From Candidatus Dojkabacteria bacterium (lineage in GTDB: Bacteria > Patescibacteriota > Dojkabacteria > J137): a stretch of DNA of 23,497 nt. Shown here piece by piece: positions 7,487 to 13,514 of this stretch. The position numbers were made by a program, and so were the translations under genes. A model generated the notes under the pieces. That model worked only from the letters and a program-made list of their open reading frames with translations. It ran no database searches and had not been told where the DNA came from. Numbering within the stretch: the first letter of the stretch is position 1; each line of letters begins with the position of its first letter. The stretch covers positions 1 through 23,497 of the forward strand of contig JAGQLF010000006.1 of assembly GCA_020429545.1 (NCBI GenBank), written 5' to 3'.

Positions 7487-7912
7487 TCAAATGTCTTCGG
7501 TACGTAATATTTCACAATTTCCATCTCCTGTGACAGTAAATTTTTCGAAATTTTTCTCAAAAATTTCGTAGTCTCTAATATCCCAATAATTAGTGTCTTG
7601 AGTATCGAGATTTAGTGATTTAAATTCTTGTGTTAGAAAGATTTTTTCATTACCAGAAGGTGAAAGTCCTGTCACTTTTATGAAAAAGCTAACATCTTCT
7701 ACATCTACAACACTATCAGCCGTGAAATCTCCAAGGCACGCACCTGCTTTTGCATGAAGTATTAATGAAGTTCCCCCTGTATCAGAAACATCAATGTCTA
7801 TATTGTTGGTATTTTTTCTAAAAATAAATATTAGTCCTAATAGCATTAGAAATACCGAAATAGATAACCATATTTGAAGAATAGTATTCAATTTTTTTTG
7901 CTCTTTATTCAT
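7487..7912 (-). CDS. Small membrane-anchored dockerin-like protein, 141 aa
   Basis: A basic N-terminus and one membrane helix (about 11-31) are followed by a short linker and, directly, a dockerin-like module (57-133) with no Cys-rich repeats. The first half (GACLGDFTADSVVDVEDVSFF) keeps Asp at loop positions 1, 5 and 12 but lacks the Gly. The second half (LDTQDTNYWDIRDYEIFEKNF) is a better loop, with D, D/N and a final D. Cys59 and Cys133 flank the module at the same relative places as in the two larger dockerin-like proteins. It is the first gene of the five-gene cluster, and its ATG lies within an inverted repeat. The stop is TGA. Confidence 0.75.
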   Translation of the reverse strand: MNKEQKKLNTILQIWLSISVFLMLLGLIFIFRKNTNNIDIDVSDTGGTSLILHAKAGACLGDFTADSVVDVEDVSFFIKVTGLSPSGNEKIFLTQEFKSLNLDTQDTNYWDIRDYEIFEKNFEKFTVTGDGNCEILRTEDI

Positions 7913-7942
7913 TAACTTTAGTACTCTTGATTAAAGTTAATG
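7910..7942 (-). promoter_or_regulatory. Perfect inverted repeat covering the start codon of the first cluster gene
   Basis: Arms CATTAACTTTA (7910-7920) and TAAAGTTAATG (7932-7942) are exact reverse complements around an 11-nt loop. In the mRNA the ATG of the small dockerin-like gene would be the last three bases of the 3' arm, so folding would hide the start codon. As DNA it could be an operator, since it abuts the TCTATATAC motif. Confidence 0.5.
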
Positions 7943-7950
7943 TATATAGA
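7942..7950 (-). promoter_or_regulatory. TCTATATAC motif, copy 3
   Basis: Minus strand TCTATATAC lies 29 nt before the first gene of the cohesin/dockerin cluster, touching the upstream arm of the inverted repeat. It is the best candidate for the main cluster promoter (-10 as TATACA). No convincing -35 is seen. Confidence 0.4.
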
Positions 7951-8026
7951 TAAGAAAATCAATACTTATGAAGTACTAAGTAGCAACTATTAGATACTGT
8001 TTACGTAAATATCAAACCTAAATGAC

Positions 8027-9136
8027 TTATACAATTATTCCACCTCCTAAGCATTCTGTGCCTTCAAATATTACAAGACTTTGTCCAGAAGCAACTGCTC
8101 GTTGAGGTTTATCAAAAATAAATTTCTTGTTTTTTATATCTATTTTTCCAGATTGAGTTTTTTGTCTATATCTAATTACACCACTCAATTCAACCTTGCT
8201 AGGAGGATTTCCAATCCAGTGCCAATCTTCAACCTCTACAACTGATTTTAATAATTCATTATTATTTTCGCCATGACAAACATACATTATGTTTAAATCC
8301 AAATCTTTAGCACAAAAATAATAAGCTTGGGTTTGATTTGGAATCTTAGCCCTTTGCCCTATGGTATAAAAATATATTCCCTCATGTTCGCCAACTTCTT
8401 GATTAGTTTCTATATCTACAATTTTTCCATGTTTCTTGGGAATATTAGCCATCAAAAATTTTAAAACATCAATCTCCCCAATGAAACAAATTCCTTGACT
8501 ATCTGGCTTGTTTTTATTAGGTAAACCAAACTTATCGGCAAGCTTTCTAACCTCTGATTTTTCTAGATGACCTACGGGGAACAGTGTTTTTGATAATTGA
8601 TCTTGAGTAATAGAGTAGAGAAAGTAAACTTGATTTTTATTGTTATCTTTACCAGCAAGTAATTTATATGTCTCACCCTCCTTTTTAACTTGTGCATAAT
8701 GACCTGTTGCAATTAAATCAGCACCCTCAGAAATCGCCTTGTTTAAAAACAACTTGAATTTTATCTCTTTATTGCACATAACGTCTGGATTTGGAGTTCG
8801 CCCTTTTGAATACTCGTCAAAAAAATATTCAACAACTTTTTCTCTATAGTGTCTCTCAAAGTTAAAAGATCTAAAAGGAATTCCTAAGTGTTTACAAACG
8901 GATGCAGCATCTGTTTGGTCTTCGTCCCAAGGACAATCAGCTTGAATACCAAAATCATCTCCAGACCAATTTTTCATGTAAACTCCAGTAACATCATAAC
9001 CTTGTTCTTTTAAAAGTGCTGCAGACACGGCAGAATCAACTCCACCTGATAGAGCTACAAATACTTTCGTTTTTGAATTACTTGTCGGTCTTAGCTCAGA
9101 AGTATTGAACGATGACTGATCTTTTTTTACTTGCAT
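8027..9136 (-). CDS. mnmA: tRNA-specific 2-thiouridylase MnmA
   Basis: Puts the 2-thio group on U34 of tRNA-Glu, -Gln and -Lys, using ATP and sulfur delivered by a persulfide carrier. At 369 aa it is full length. The PP-loop ATP-binding motif SGGVDS is at 30-35. GVYMKNW follows, then the conserved catalytic Cys121 in NPDVMCNKEIKF, the TGHYAQ block, and the second catalytic Cys217 in DSQGICFIG. The C-terminal beta domain ends in ATP-grasp-unrelated RAVASGQSLVIFEG, typical of MnmA. About 20 residues at the N-terminus precede the core, but the start is fixed by a TATAAT five bases before the ATG. It is divergent from the next gene, with only 49 bp between starts. A sulfur donor partner is not seen here. 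Confidence 0.97.
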   Translation of the reverse strand: MQVKKDQSSFNTSELRPTSNSKTKVFVALSGGVDSAVSAALLKEQGYDVTGVYMKNWSGDDFGIQADCPWDEDQTDAASVCKHLGIPFRSFNFERHYREKVVEYFFDEYSKGRTPNPDVMCNKEIKFKLFLNKAISEGADLIATGHYAQVKKEGETYKLLAGKDNNKNQVYFLYSITQDQLSKTLFPVGHLEKSEVRKLADKFGLPNKNKPDSQGICFIGEIDVLKFLMANIPKKHGKIVDIETNQEVGEHEGIYFYTIGQRAKIPNQTQAYYFCAKDLDLNIMYVCHGENNNELLKSVVEVEDWHWIGNPPSKVELSGVIRYRQKTQSGKIDIKNKKFIFDKPQRAVASGQSLVIFEGTECLGGGIIV

Positions 9137-9147
9137 ATATAATTATA
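9137..9147 (-). promoter_or_regulatory. -10 box of mnmA, leaderless geometry
   Basis: Minus strand TATAAT (9147-9142) is followed by TATAT and the ATG. Transcription should begin at the start codon. No TGn extension is present. Confidence 0.6.
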
Positions 9148-9173
9148 CTATATTATTATCGCTTGAGTAAGTT

Positions 9174-9185
9174 AATAATAAACTC
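9174..9185 (+). promoter_or_regulatory. Possible -10 box of the 180-aa gene
   Basis: AATAAT (9174-9179) followed by AAACTC and ATG 9186 fits the same leaderless spacing, though the box is one base off consensus. Confidence 0.35.
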
Positions 9186-9728
9186 ATGGAAGAACCAAAA
9201 AACTCAAAATTAGATGACCGGCACAAAGATTTTCTCACTTATGACGAAATTCATGATCAGATATTTCTTGATCCCGCAGTTGGACCAATTGTAAGTAGAT
9301 ATACAAGTGGACTTAATGATGCTTATCAACATTTTAGTTCCAAACTTAAAAATATAGAAGGTACGGAATCTAAAATGGATTTAAGATATAAACTTATTAA
9401 AAGTATTGATAGGGGTATAGTTAAAGTTGGACTGTCAGTTAAAGTAGCGCTTGCACATGAAATATCTGGCTCGATTAATGATATTGAATTTATTCGTAAA
9501 GCTGAAAGTACATATGGACAAATTTATGGTGATTTGATGTATTTTCTGATTAAACAAAAAAAGGATGACCCTCATTTATTAAATGTAACAGCTACACGTC
9601 CATACTTTGAAAAGAGTTATAGTAGTGAAATAGATGTTCAGACAGGAAGCATGCAAGCCCATTATGATTCCTATTTTTTTGGTGAAACTTTTATAAAAAT
9701 TTACCTAGCTTTTGGAGATTTTAATTAA
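9186..9728 (+). CDS. Hypothetical protein, 180 aa
   Basis: Not recognised. It appears soluble, without signal or membrane segments. The sequence is mixed helix with a central GLSVKVALAHEISGSIND stretch, a basic KQKKDDPH turn, and an aromatic C-terminus (HYDSYFFGETFIKIYLAFGDF). It is divergent from mnmA and is followed after one base by another unknown gene. A GGAG inside its last codons may serve that second gene, so the two are probably translated together and may act in one complex. No catalytic motif is evident. Confidence 0.75.
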   Translation: MEEPKNSKLDDRHKDFLTYDEIHDQIFLDPAVGPIVSRYTSGLNDAYQHFSSKLKNIEGTESKMDLRYKLIKSIDRGIVKVGLSVKVALAHEISGSINDIEFIRKAESTYGQIYGDLMYFLIKQKKDDPHLLNVTATRPYFEKSYSSEIDVQTGSMQAHYDSYFFGETFIKIYLAFGDFN

Positions 9729-9729
9729 T

Positions 9730-10131
9730 ATGAATTTAGATCAATTACTTAATCCTTTTTTAGGTTGGAATAAAATTACATTTACATGTAAGAATCTTGC
9801 CTTAGACTTTACTGTTGATTTATCTAAAGATGTAGACACCGAATATCTTAGGGCTATAGTTCCTGACAATTTTCTCGATCAAGTTTTAGAGGCAATAAAA
9901 TGGTGTTCATCTTTAAAGCCTAGCCAAGGCTTGGAAAAGAAAATTATTTTGGTTGGTAATTCATCTGAAGGCATTATAAAGATTATAACAAGTGCCGATT
10001 TAATTTCTGCGAGTGATCATAAATTAAATAAGCCAATTGATGTACACATGGGAGGTAACATTGGAGCAGATGAAGTTGATTATATTAATTCAAATGATTA
10101 CTCTCAAATAAAAAATCTAATTGAGCAATAG
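9730..10131 (+). CDS. Hypothetical protein, 133 aa
   Basis: Not recognised. The ATG at 9730 is one base after the stop of the upstream gene. A GGAG at 9714-9717 lies 12 nt before it, slightly far but one of few SD-like sequences in the window. An in-frame TTG at 9712 would give six more residues but falls inside the upstream gene and has no ribosome site. The protein is small and soluble-looking, with alternating strands and helices (ITFTCKNLALDFTVDL, then KIILVGNSSEGIIKIITSADL) and an acidic C-terminus. It is convergent with the truncated uvrB, whose stop codon abuts its own. It is likely in an operon with the 180-aa gene. Confidence 0.72.
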   Translation: MNLDQLLNPFLGWNKITFTCKNLALDFTVDLSKDVDTEYLRAIVPDNFLDQVLEAIKWCSSLKPSQGLEKKIILVGNSSEGIIKIITSADLISASDHKLNKPIDVHMGGNIGADEVDYINSNDYSQIKNLIEQ

Positions 10132-11040
10132 CTAATTCTTTAAATCCTCAATTAAATCCCTAACCTCAGCAGCTTTCTCAAACTCCATCATATCTGCATA
10201 AACGCTCATTCTAAATTCTAATTCTTTTAAGAACTTTCTTTTATCGTTCTTAGATAGAGCTTTAAATCCTTCAGCCTGTTTCATAATACTTTGAATGTCT
10301 TTTGCAGAAGTAATATCATCCTCTTCCTCTTCAATTGAAAGCCTTTCTAATTGATCTTTTATAGCTTTTTTAATACTTGTGGGAGTTATGCCATGTTCAT
10401 GGTTATATTTTTCTTGAACTTTTCTTCTTCTTCTAGTTTCATCAATTGCTCTCTGCATAGATTCTGTAATCTTATCGCAATACATTATTACTCTTCCATT
10501 GACATGCCTTGCTGCTCGTCCAATTGTCTGAATCAAACTAGTATCTGAACGTAGAAAACCTTCTTTATCTGCATCTATAATTGCTACCAATGAAACTTCT
10601 GGTAAATCTAAACCTTCTCTTAGTAAGTTAATTCCAACTATAACATCATACAAACCTTTACGAAGATCTCTTAAAATTTCAACTCGTTCAACTGTATCAA
10701 TATCTGAATGTAAATATTTTGATTTAATATTTTTCTCTATTAGGTAATCTGAGAGTTCCTCAGCCATTCTCTTTGTTAGCGTTGTAACTAAAACTCTCTC
10801 TCCATTTTTTATATTTCCTTTTATCTCTTTTAATAGATCTGGAATTTGTGGTTCTTCCCAACTTGCAGCAGAGTAGGCAGGCATGTCTGTATAGCCATAC
10901 TTTTGCATATACGTCTTTAAGTTTTCAAAAGTTTCTGGAAGTGATGGTCTAACTTCAACAACTGGATCAAGTAGACCTGTTGGTCTAATAATCTGGTATA
11001 CAATACCTTCATAATCTTTTGGAAGTTCTGTATTTGCCAT
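10132..11040 (-). CDS. UvrB C-terminal half (helicase domain 3 and UVR domain) as a separate short gene
   Basis: The 302 residues align to the second half of UvrB, the damage-verifying subunit of UvrABC excision repair (normally about 660-680 aa). Visible are YQIIRPTGLLDP (15-26), TLTKRMAEELSDYL (87-100), HSDIDTVERVEILRDLR (111-127), GINLLREGLDLPEVS (136-150), QTIGRAARHVNGRVIMY (171-187) and a final UVR motif (MEFEKAAEVRDLIEDL). The Walker A, DEAD-type and beta-hairpin parts are missing, and the remaining 140 nt before ssb cannot hold them. About 33 residues (33-65, SLPETFENLKT to WEEPQ) interrupt the usual join after EVRP. ATG 11040 is chosen because an extended -10 ends six bases before it. 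Either a split gene whose other half lies elsewhere, a stand-alone variant, or a well-preserved remnant. It cannot act alone as a normal UvrB. Confidence 0.85.
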   Translation of the reverse strand: MANTELPKDYEGIVYQIIRPTGLLDPVVEVRPSLPETFENLKTYMQKYGYTDMPAYSAASWEEPQIPDLLKEIKGNIKNGERVLVTTLTKRMAEELSDYLIEKNIKSKYLHSDIDTVERVEILRDLRKGLYDVIVGINLLREGLDLPEVSLVAIIDADKEGFLRSDTSLIQTIGRAARHVNGRVIMYCDKITESMQRAIDETRRRRKVQEKYNHEHGITPTSIKKAIKDQLERLSIEEEEDDITSAKDIQSIMKQAEGFKALSKNDKRKFLKELEFRMSVYADMMEFEKAAEVRDLIEDLKN

Positions 11041-11055
11041 GTTGTAATTATAGCA
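11041..11055 (-). promoter_or_regulatory. Extended -10 promoter of the short uvrB gene, leaderless
   Basis: Minus strand TGC then TATAAT (11052-11047), then TACAAC and the ATG. It is nearly identical in layout to the prfB promoter. Its presence suggests the truncated gene is expressed. Confidence 0.65.
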
Positions 11056-11066
11056 GCTGATATCTC

Positions 11067-11096
11067 TGTAGGCGAGGATGACCATCCTCGCCTACA
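11067..11096. repeat. Palindromic element A, upstream of short uvrB
   Basis: Thirteen-base arms beginning TGTAGGCGAGGAT and ending with its reverse complement flank a GACC spacer. The same 12-base arm with a different spacer lies inside tgt at 19973-20000. The element sits 12 bp upstream of the TGC of the uvrB promoter, about where a -35 would be. Confidence 0.8.
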
Positions 11097-11140
11097 AGGT
11101 ATAAACTTTAAATCATCTCTCACAACTCACAAGTGACATA

Positions 11141-11149
11141 TGCTATGAT
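11141..11149 (+). promoter_or_regulatory. Extended -10 of ssb
   Basis: TGC then TATGAT (11144-11149), one base off consensus. Transcription from about 11156 would give a short (~23 nt) T-rich leader without an SD, unlike the leaderless genes nearby. Confidence 0.45.
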
Positions 11150-11178
11150 TAATTAACATTATTTCTTATTTATTTTCT

Positions 11179-11616
11179 ATGTTCGGAGATATTAACCGAG
11201 CTACACTAATGGGTAATGTTACCCGTGACCCCGAATTAAGATACACTACTTCTGGATCTGCTGTACTAAGCTTTAGCATAGCTACAAACAGAAGATATAA
11301 GTCAGGCGATGACTGGAAAGATGAAGTTGCTTATCATAATATAGTTGTGTGGAGAAGTGCAGAAAACCTAGCAAAAAGACTAAAGAAAGGTACTCGAATC
11401 TATGTTGAAGGTCGTATGCAAACAAGAAGCTGGGATGGTGATGATGGAAAGAAAAACTATAAAACTGAAGTAGTTGCAGATAGCGTAATTCTAATTGATC
11501 GTTTTGAAGGAAAAGGAGAAAGCATGTCAAACTCTGACACTGCTTCAGGCACTGGCAACACAAGCAGCGCCAACGATGATGACACTTTAATTGAACCAGA
11601 TGATCTTCCTTTCTAA
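11179..11616 (+). CDS. ssb: Single-stranded DNA-binding protein
   Basis: Coats single-stranded DNA in replication, recombination and repair and recruits partners through its tail. At 145 aa it has a complete OB fold (about 1-105): INRATLMGNVTRDPELRYTTSGSAV, FSIATNRRYK, HNIVVWRSAENLAKRLKKG, IYVEGRMQTRSWDG and a closing TEVVADSVILID. A Ser/Thr/Asn/Gly-rich linker follows, then the acidic interaction tip ending DDLPF. Tip and fold are standard. The ATG of the downstream EEP-family gene lies 17 nt inside this gene's end, in another frame, pointing to co-transcription and coupling. It is divergent from the short uvrB gene, a pairing that is compatible with DNA repair. Confidence 0.96.
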   Translation: MFGDINRATLMGNVTRDPELRYTTSGSAVLSFSIATNRRYKSGDDWKDEVAYHNIVVWRSAENLAKRLKKGTRIYVEGRMQTRSWDGDDGKKNYKTEVVADSVILIDRFEGKGESMSNSDTASGTGNTSSANDDDTLIEPDDLPF

Positions 11617-12694
11617 AAAAGAACTAATCGAAAATGAAGAGGAGCGTAGCCAAATACGTTTCTCTTCTAGACCTATTGGAATGATTATCAAATCAATATG
11701 TATTTTTTGGTTTTTGTTCTTGTCTATATACTTTATTTTTTCAGATTCTACTTGGATTTTCTCAATATTTTCAATAGTTCCTCCTATTTCATTTTTAATC
11801 ACCAGTTTAATACTATTCGCATTAGTAGTTTTCATTACTTTTAGTATTGATAAAACCTTTAAAAATAGTGCTTTACTTTCTGTACTTGGTGCAATTTTGA
11901 TATCTACTTTTTTTTCTGATGTATTCATTCTAAGAACTAATAATGAGATTCAGGATGAAGACTATATTCTTTTTAATTTTAATACTGAATTTTGGGAAGA
12001 TTCAGAAGACATAGAGAATTTCTATCAGTTTTTAAAGCAACAGAATGCTGATATTTACCAACTACAAGAGTATATACCTGCTGAAAATGAGAATGATCAT
12101 ACAAAAGTATCACTAGATTTAACTTTAGATTATTTAAAGGAGAAGTTTCCTAATTATGAAGTTATTCAATTTGGAGAATTTGTTACTATGACAAGATTGC
12201 CCATTTTTTCATATGAAGAACAATTAGATAAAAAGTTTTTAAGAACTGATATTAGAATTGATGATGAGATAGTCTCATTTTATAATGTGCATATGCCAGT
12301 TCACGTAAACACTGATCTAAGACCTGACTACGTAAGCCTACTAAAAGATATGAAGGAAAGATATTCATCACGACACGAACTTTTTTACCAACTTATAAAT
12401 GAACTAAAGACTAATAATCGTCCTAAAATTATTTCTGGAGATTTTAATACTACAAAATCCATGCGTAAGATGGGTTCATTAATGAGTTTCTTGAATGATG
12501 CAGCACTGGAAGCAGAGAAATTCCTTGTTACTTCATGGGAGATTAAAGGTTTAAGAGCATGGAGAATTGATTATGTTCTAGGTGATCAGTCTATTACATT
12601 TAGTGACTATAAAACAATTGACTCAACTGAATATTCTGATCATTGGGCACAAAGAGTATTATTCAGGCTAACCAAGCAAACTCAAAAAGAGTAG
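11600..12694 (+). CDS. Membrane-anchored endonuclease/exonuclease/phosphatase (EEP) family protein
   Basis: An N-terminal region with about three hydrophobic segments (near residues 29-48, 53-84 and 90-111) precedes an EEP-fold domain (about 120-355). Visible EEP landmarks are Glu157 in QLQEYIP (metal ligand), NVHMPVH near 230, GDFNTT at 280, WRIDYVLGD near 322-328, and SDHWAQ at 346. Family members cleave phosphodiester bonds in nucleic acids, inositol phosphates or lipids using Mg; the substrate here is unknown. The placement of three membrane passes before the catalytic domain resembles membrane-bound EEP proteins thought to act outside the cytoplasm. ATG 11600 overlaps the end of ssb by 17 nt; a TTG at 11591 is the only earlier in-frame choice. 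Its stop overlaps the convergent rRNA/tRNA methylase gene by 13 nt. Confidence 0.85.
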   Translation: MIFLSKKELIENEEERSQIRFSSRPIGMIIKSICIFWFLFLSIYFIFSDSTWIFSIFSIVPPISFLITSLILFALVVFITFSIDKTFKNSALLSVLGAILISTFFSDVFILRTNNEIQDEDYILFNFNTEFWEDSEDIENFYQFLKQQNADIYQLQEYIPAENENDHTKVSLDLTLDYLKEKFPNYEVIQFGEFVTMTRLPIFSYEEQLDKKFLRTDIRIDDEIVSFYNVHMPVHVNTDLRPDYVSLLKDMKERYSSRHELFYQLINELKTNNRPKIISGDFNTTKSMRKMGSLMSFLNDAALEAEKFLVTSWEIKGLRAWRIDYVLGDQSITFSDYKTIDSTEYSDHWAQRVLFRLTKQTQKE

Positions 12695-13194
12695 AGAATA
12701 ATTCCTGCTGTTGTTGCAACATTCAAACTCGCTCCTTTTCCATACATAGGAAGAAATACTGAAGTATTGCAAAGAGAAAGCGTTGAATTGGTTACACCAT
12801 AAACCTCACTACCAAGTACAAAAGCTATTTTATCTTTATCACTAACTAGATAAGATAACCTTGCTGCTTCTTCTGCCTCATTTGTAAGTTCTACTGCAAT
12901 TAAGAAAAAACCTTCCTTTTTTAGTTTTTGTAGTGTTTTAGCTGTGTTGTCCTCATATTCCCATTGAACTGACTTTTCTTTACTCCTTGATGCTTTAGAT
13001 AGCTCCTTTCCAAAAGGAGGCGTTTTAGATATTCCTGTTAAAAATATTTTTGATACTCCAGCTGCATCTGCAGTTCTAAAAATTCCTGCTACATTTCTTG
13101 CATATTGAATATTCTCTAAAATAAGTACCACCTCTTTATCTCTCTTTTGTTTTTTGAAAAACTTCTTTATTTGTTTTTTACTTAATTGTTCCAT
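12682..13194 (-). CDS. SpoU/TrmH-family RNA 2'-O-ribose methyltransferase
   Basis: SPOUT-class enzyme that methylates a ribose 2'-OH on tRNA or rRNA with SAM. The 170-residue chain shows the three family motifs in order: NVAGIFRTADAAGV (34-47, with the catalytic-type Asn and Arg), FVLGSEVYGV (126-134), and the knot-forming LPMYGKGASLNVATTAGIILY (149-169). It has no extra N-terminal substrate-binding domain beyond a basic KKQIKKFFKKQKR segment, so it is a minimal form, and the target base cannot be assigned. ATG 13194 is preferred to an upstream ATG at 13263: conserved sequence starts after it and a TAAAAT box lies five bases before it. The stop is TGA and overlaps the convergent EEP gene. Confidence 0.9.
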   Translation of the reverse strand: MEQLSKKQIKKFFKKQKRDKEVVLILENIQYARNVAGIFRTADAAGVSKIFLTGISKTPPFGKELSKASRSKEKSVQWEYEDNTAKTLQKLKKEGFFLIAVELTNEAEEAARLSYLVSDKDKIAFVLGSEVYGVTNSTLSLCNTSVFLPMYGKGASLNVATTAGIILYSF

Positions 13195-13205
13195 CCCTGA
13201 TTTTA
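13195..13205 (-). promoter_or_regulatory. Possible -10 box of the SpoU-family gene
   Basis: Minus strand TAAAAT followed by CAGGG and ATG 13194. This gives leaderless spacing. The AGGG could alternatively be read as a weak ribosome site but is too close to the codon. Confidence 0.45.
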
Positions 13206-13268
13206 CAGTATATCCACGTTTTATGCTATATTTACCTACTACACAATATTTTCCCAAATACATATTTG

Positions 13269-13295
13269 TTGTGGTTCGACAAGCTCACAATGAAA
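13269..13295. repeat. REP-like element, copy 2 (GGTTCGACA family)
   Basis: Short arms TTGTG (13269-13273) and CACAA (13286-13290) enclose GTTCGACAAGCT. The core GGTTCGACAnnCTCACnATGA matches the minus strand of the hairpin at 2480-2514 over about 22 bases with about four differences. It lies in the 320-nt gene-free stretch between the SpoU-family gene and tRNA-Cys. Confidence 0.55.
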
Positions 13296-13301
13296 TTTCA
13301 A

Positions 13302-13337
13302 GTGACTTTTTCAATTCTTGGAGGTGTCACCGGGATT
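13302..13337. repeat. Direct repeat of tRNA-Cys 3' end, distal copy (att-like)
   Basis: Thirty-six bases are identical to 13498-13533, the proximal copy. The proximal copy covers the last 19 nt of tRNA-Cys (T arm to CCA) and 17 nt of its downstream flank. The match stops exactly within the T loop. This is the usual shape of an attachment-site duplication at a tRNA gene, although only about 160 nt separate the copies. Confidence 0.75.
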
Positions 13338-13402
13338 TCCTTATTCAAATTCAATCAAATACCTCGCAAAGCCTCGATATGATTTCATTTGAAAAGGATC
13401 TC

Positions 13403-13438
13403 GATTTTCTTTGCACTCGCTTGCTCGTGCAGAAAATC
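13403..13438. repeat. Imperfect hairpin in the tRNA-Cys flank
   Basis: GATTTTCT-tt-GCAC (13403-13416) pairs with GTGCAGAAAATC (13427-13438) around a 10-nt loop, giving 12 pairs with a two-base bulge. It lies between the two copies of the tRNA 3' end. The rest of 13338-13497 shows no gene. Confidence 0.55.
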
Positions 13439-13481
13439 AGAGTCGAACCAACAGTTCTCACCTTGACTCTCAGCAAGAATT

Positions 13482-13501
13482 AAAAAAATCACCTACGGTG
13501 A
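13482..13501 (-). terminator. Rho-independent terminator of tRNA-Cys
   Basis: On the minus strand TCACC-GTA-GGTGA is followed by seven Ts, 13 nt after the encoded CCA. The distal repeat copy retains only half of this stem, so it would not terminate. Confidence 0.65.
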
Positions 13502-13514
13502 CTTTTTCAATTCT

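Noticed and set aside
6860..7489. Alternative genetic code with UGA read as Gly
   Set aside because: RF2 is present and genes end naturally at TGA (6860, 7487, 12682) with complete domains before the stop.
13154..13483. 109-codon open frame on the plus strand across the repeat region
   Set aside because: It runs antisense to the start of the SpoU-family gene and through the repeats and the tRNA-end copy, with no protein-like pattern or promoter.
13440..13490. Possible second tRNA, from GGTTCGACTC on the minus strand
   Set aside because: It only resembles a T loop. No acceptor stem, D arm or anticodon arm can be built around it.
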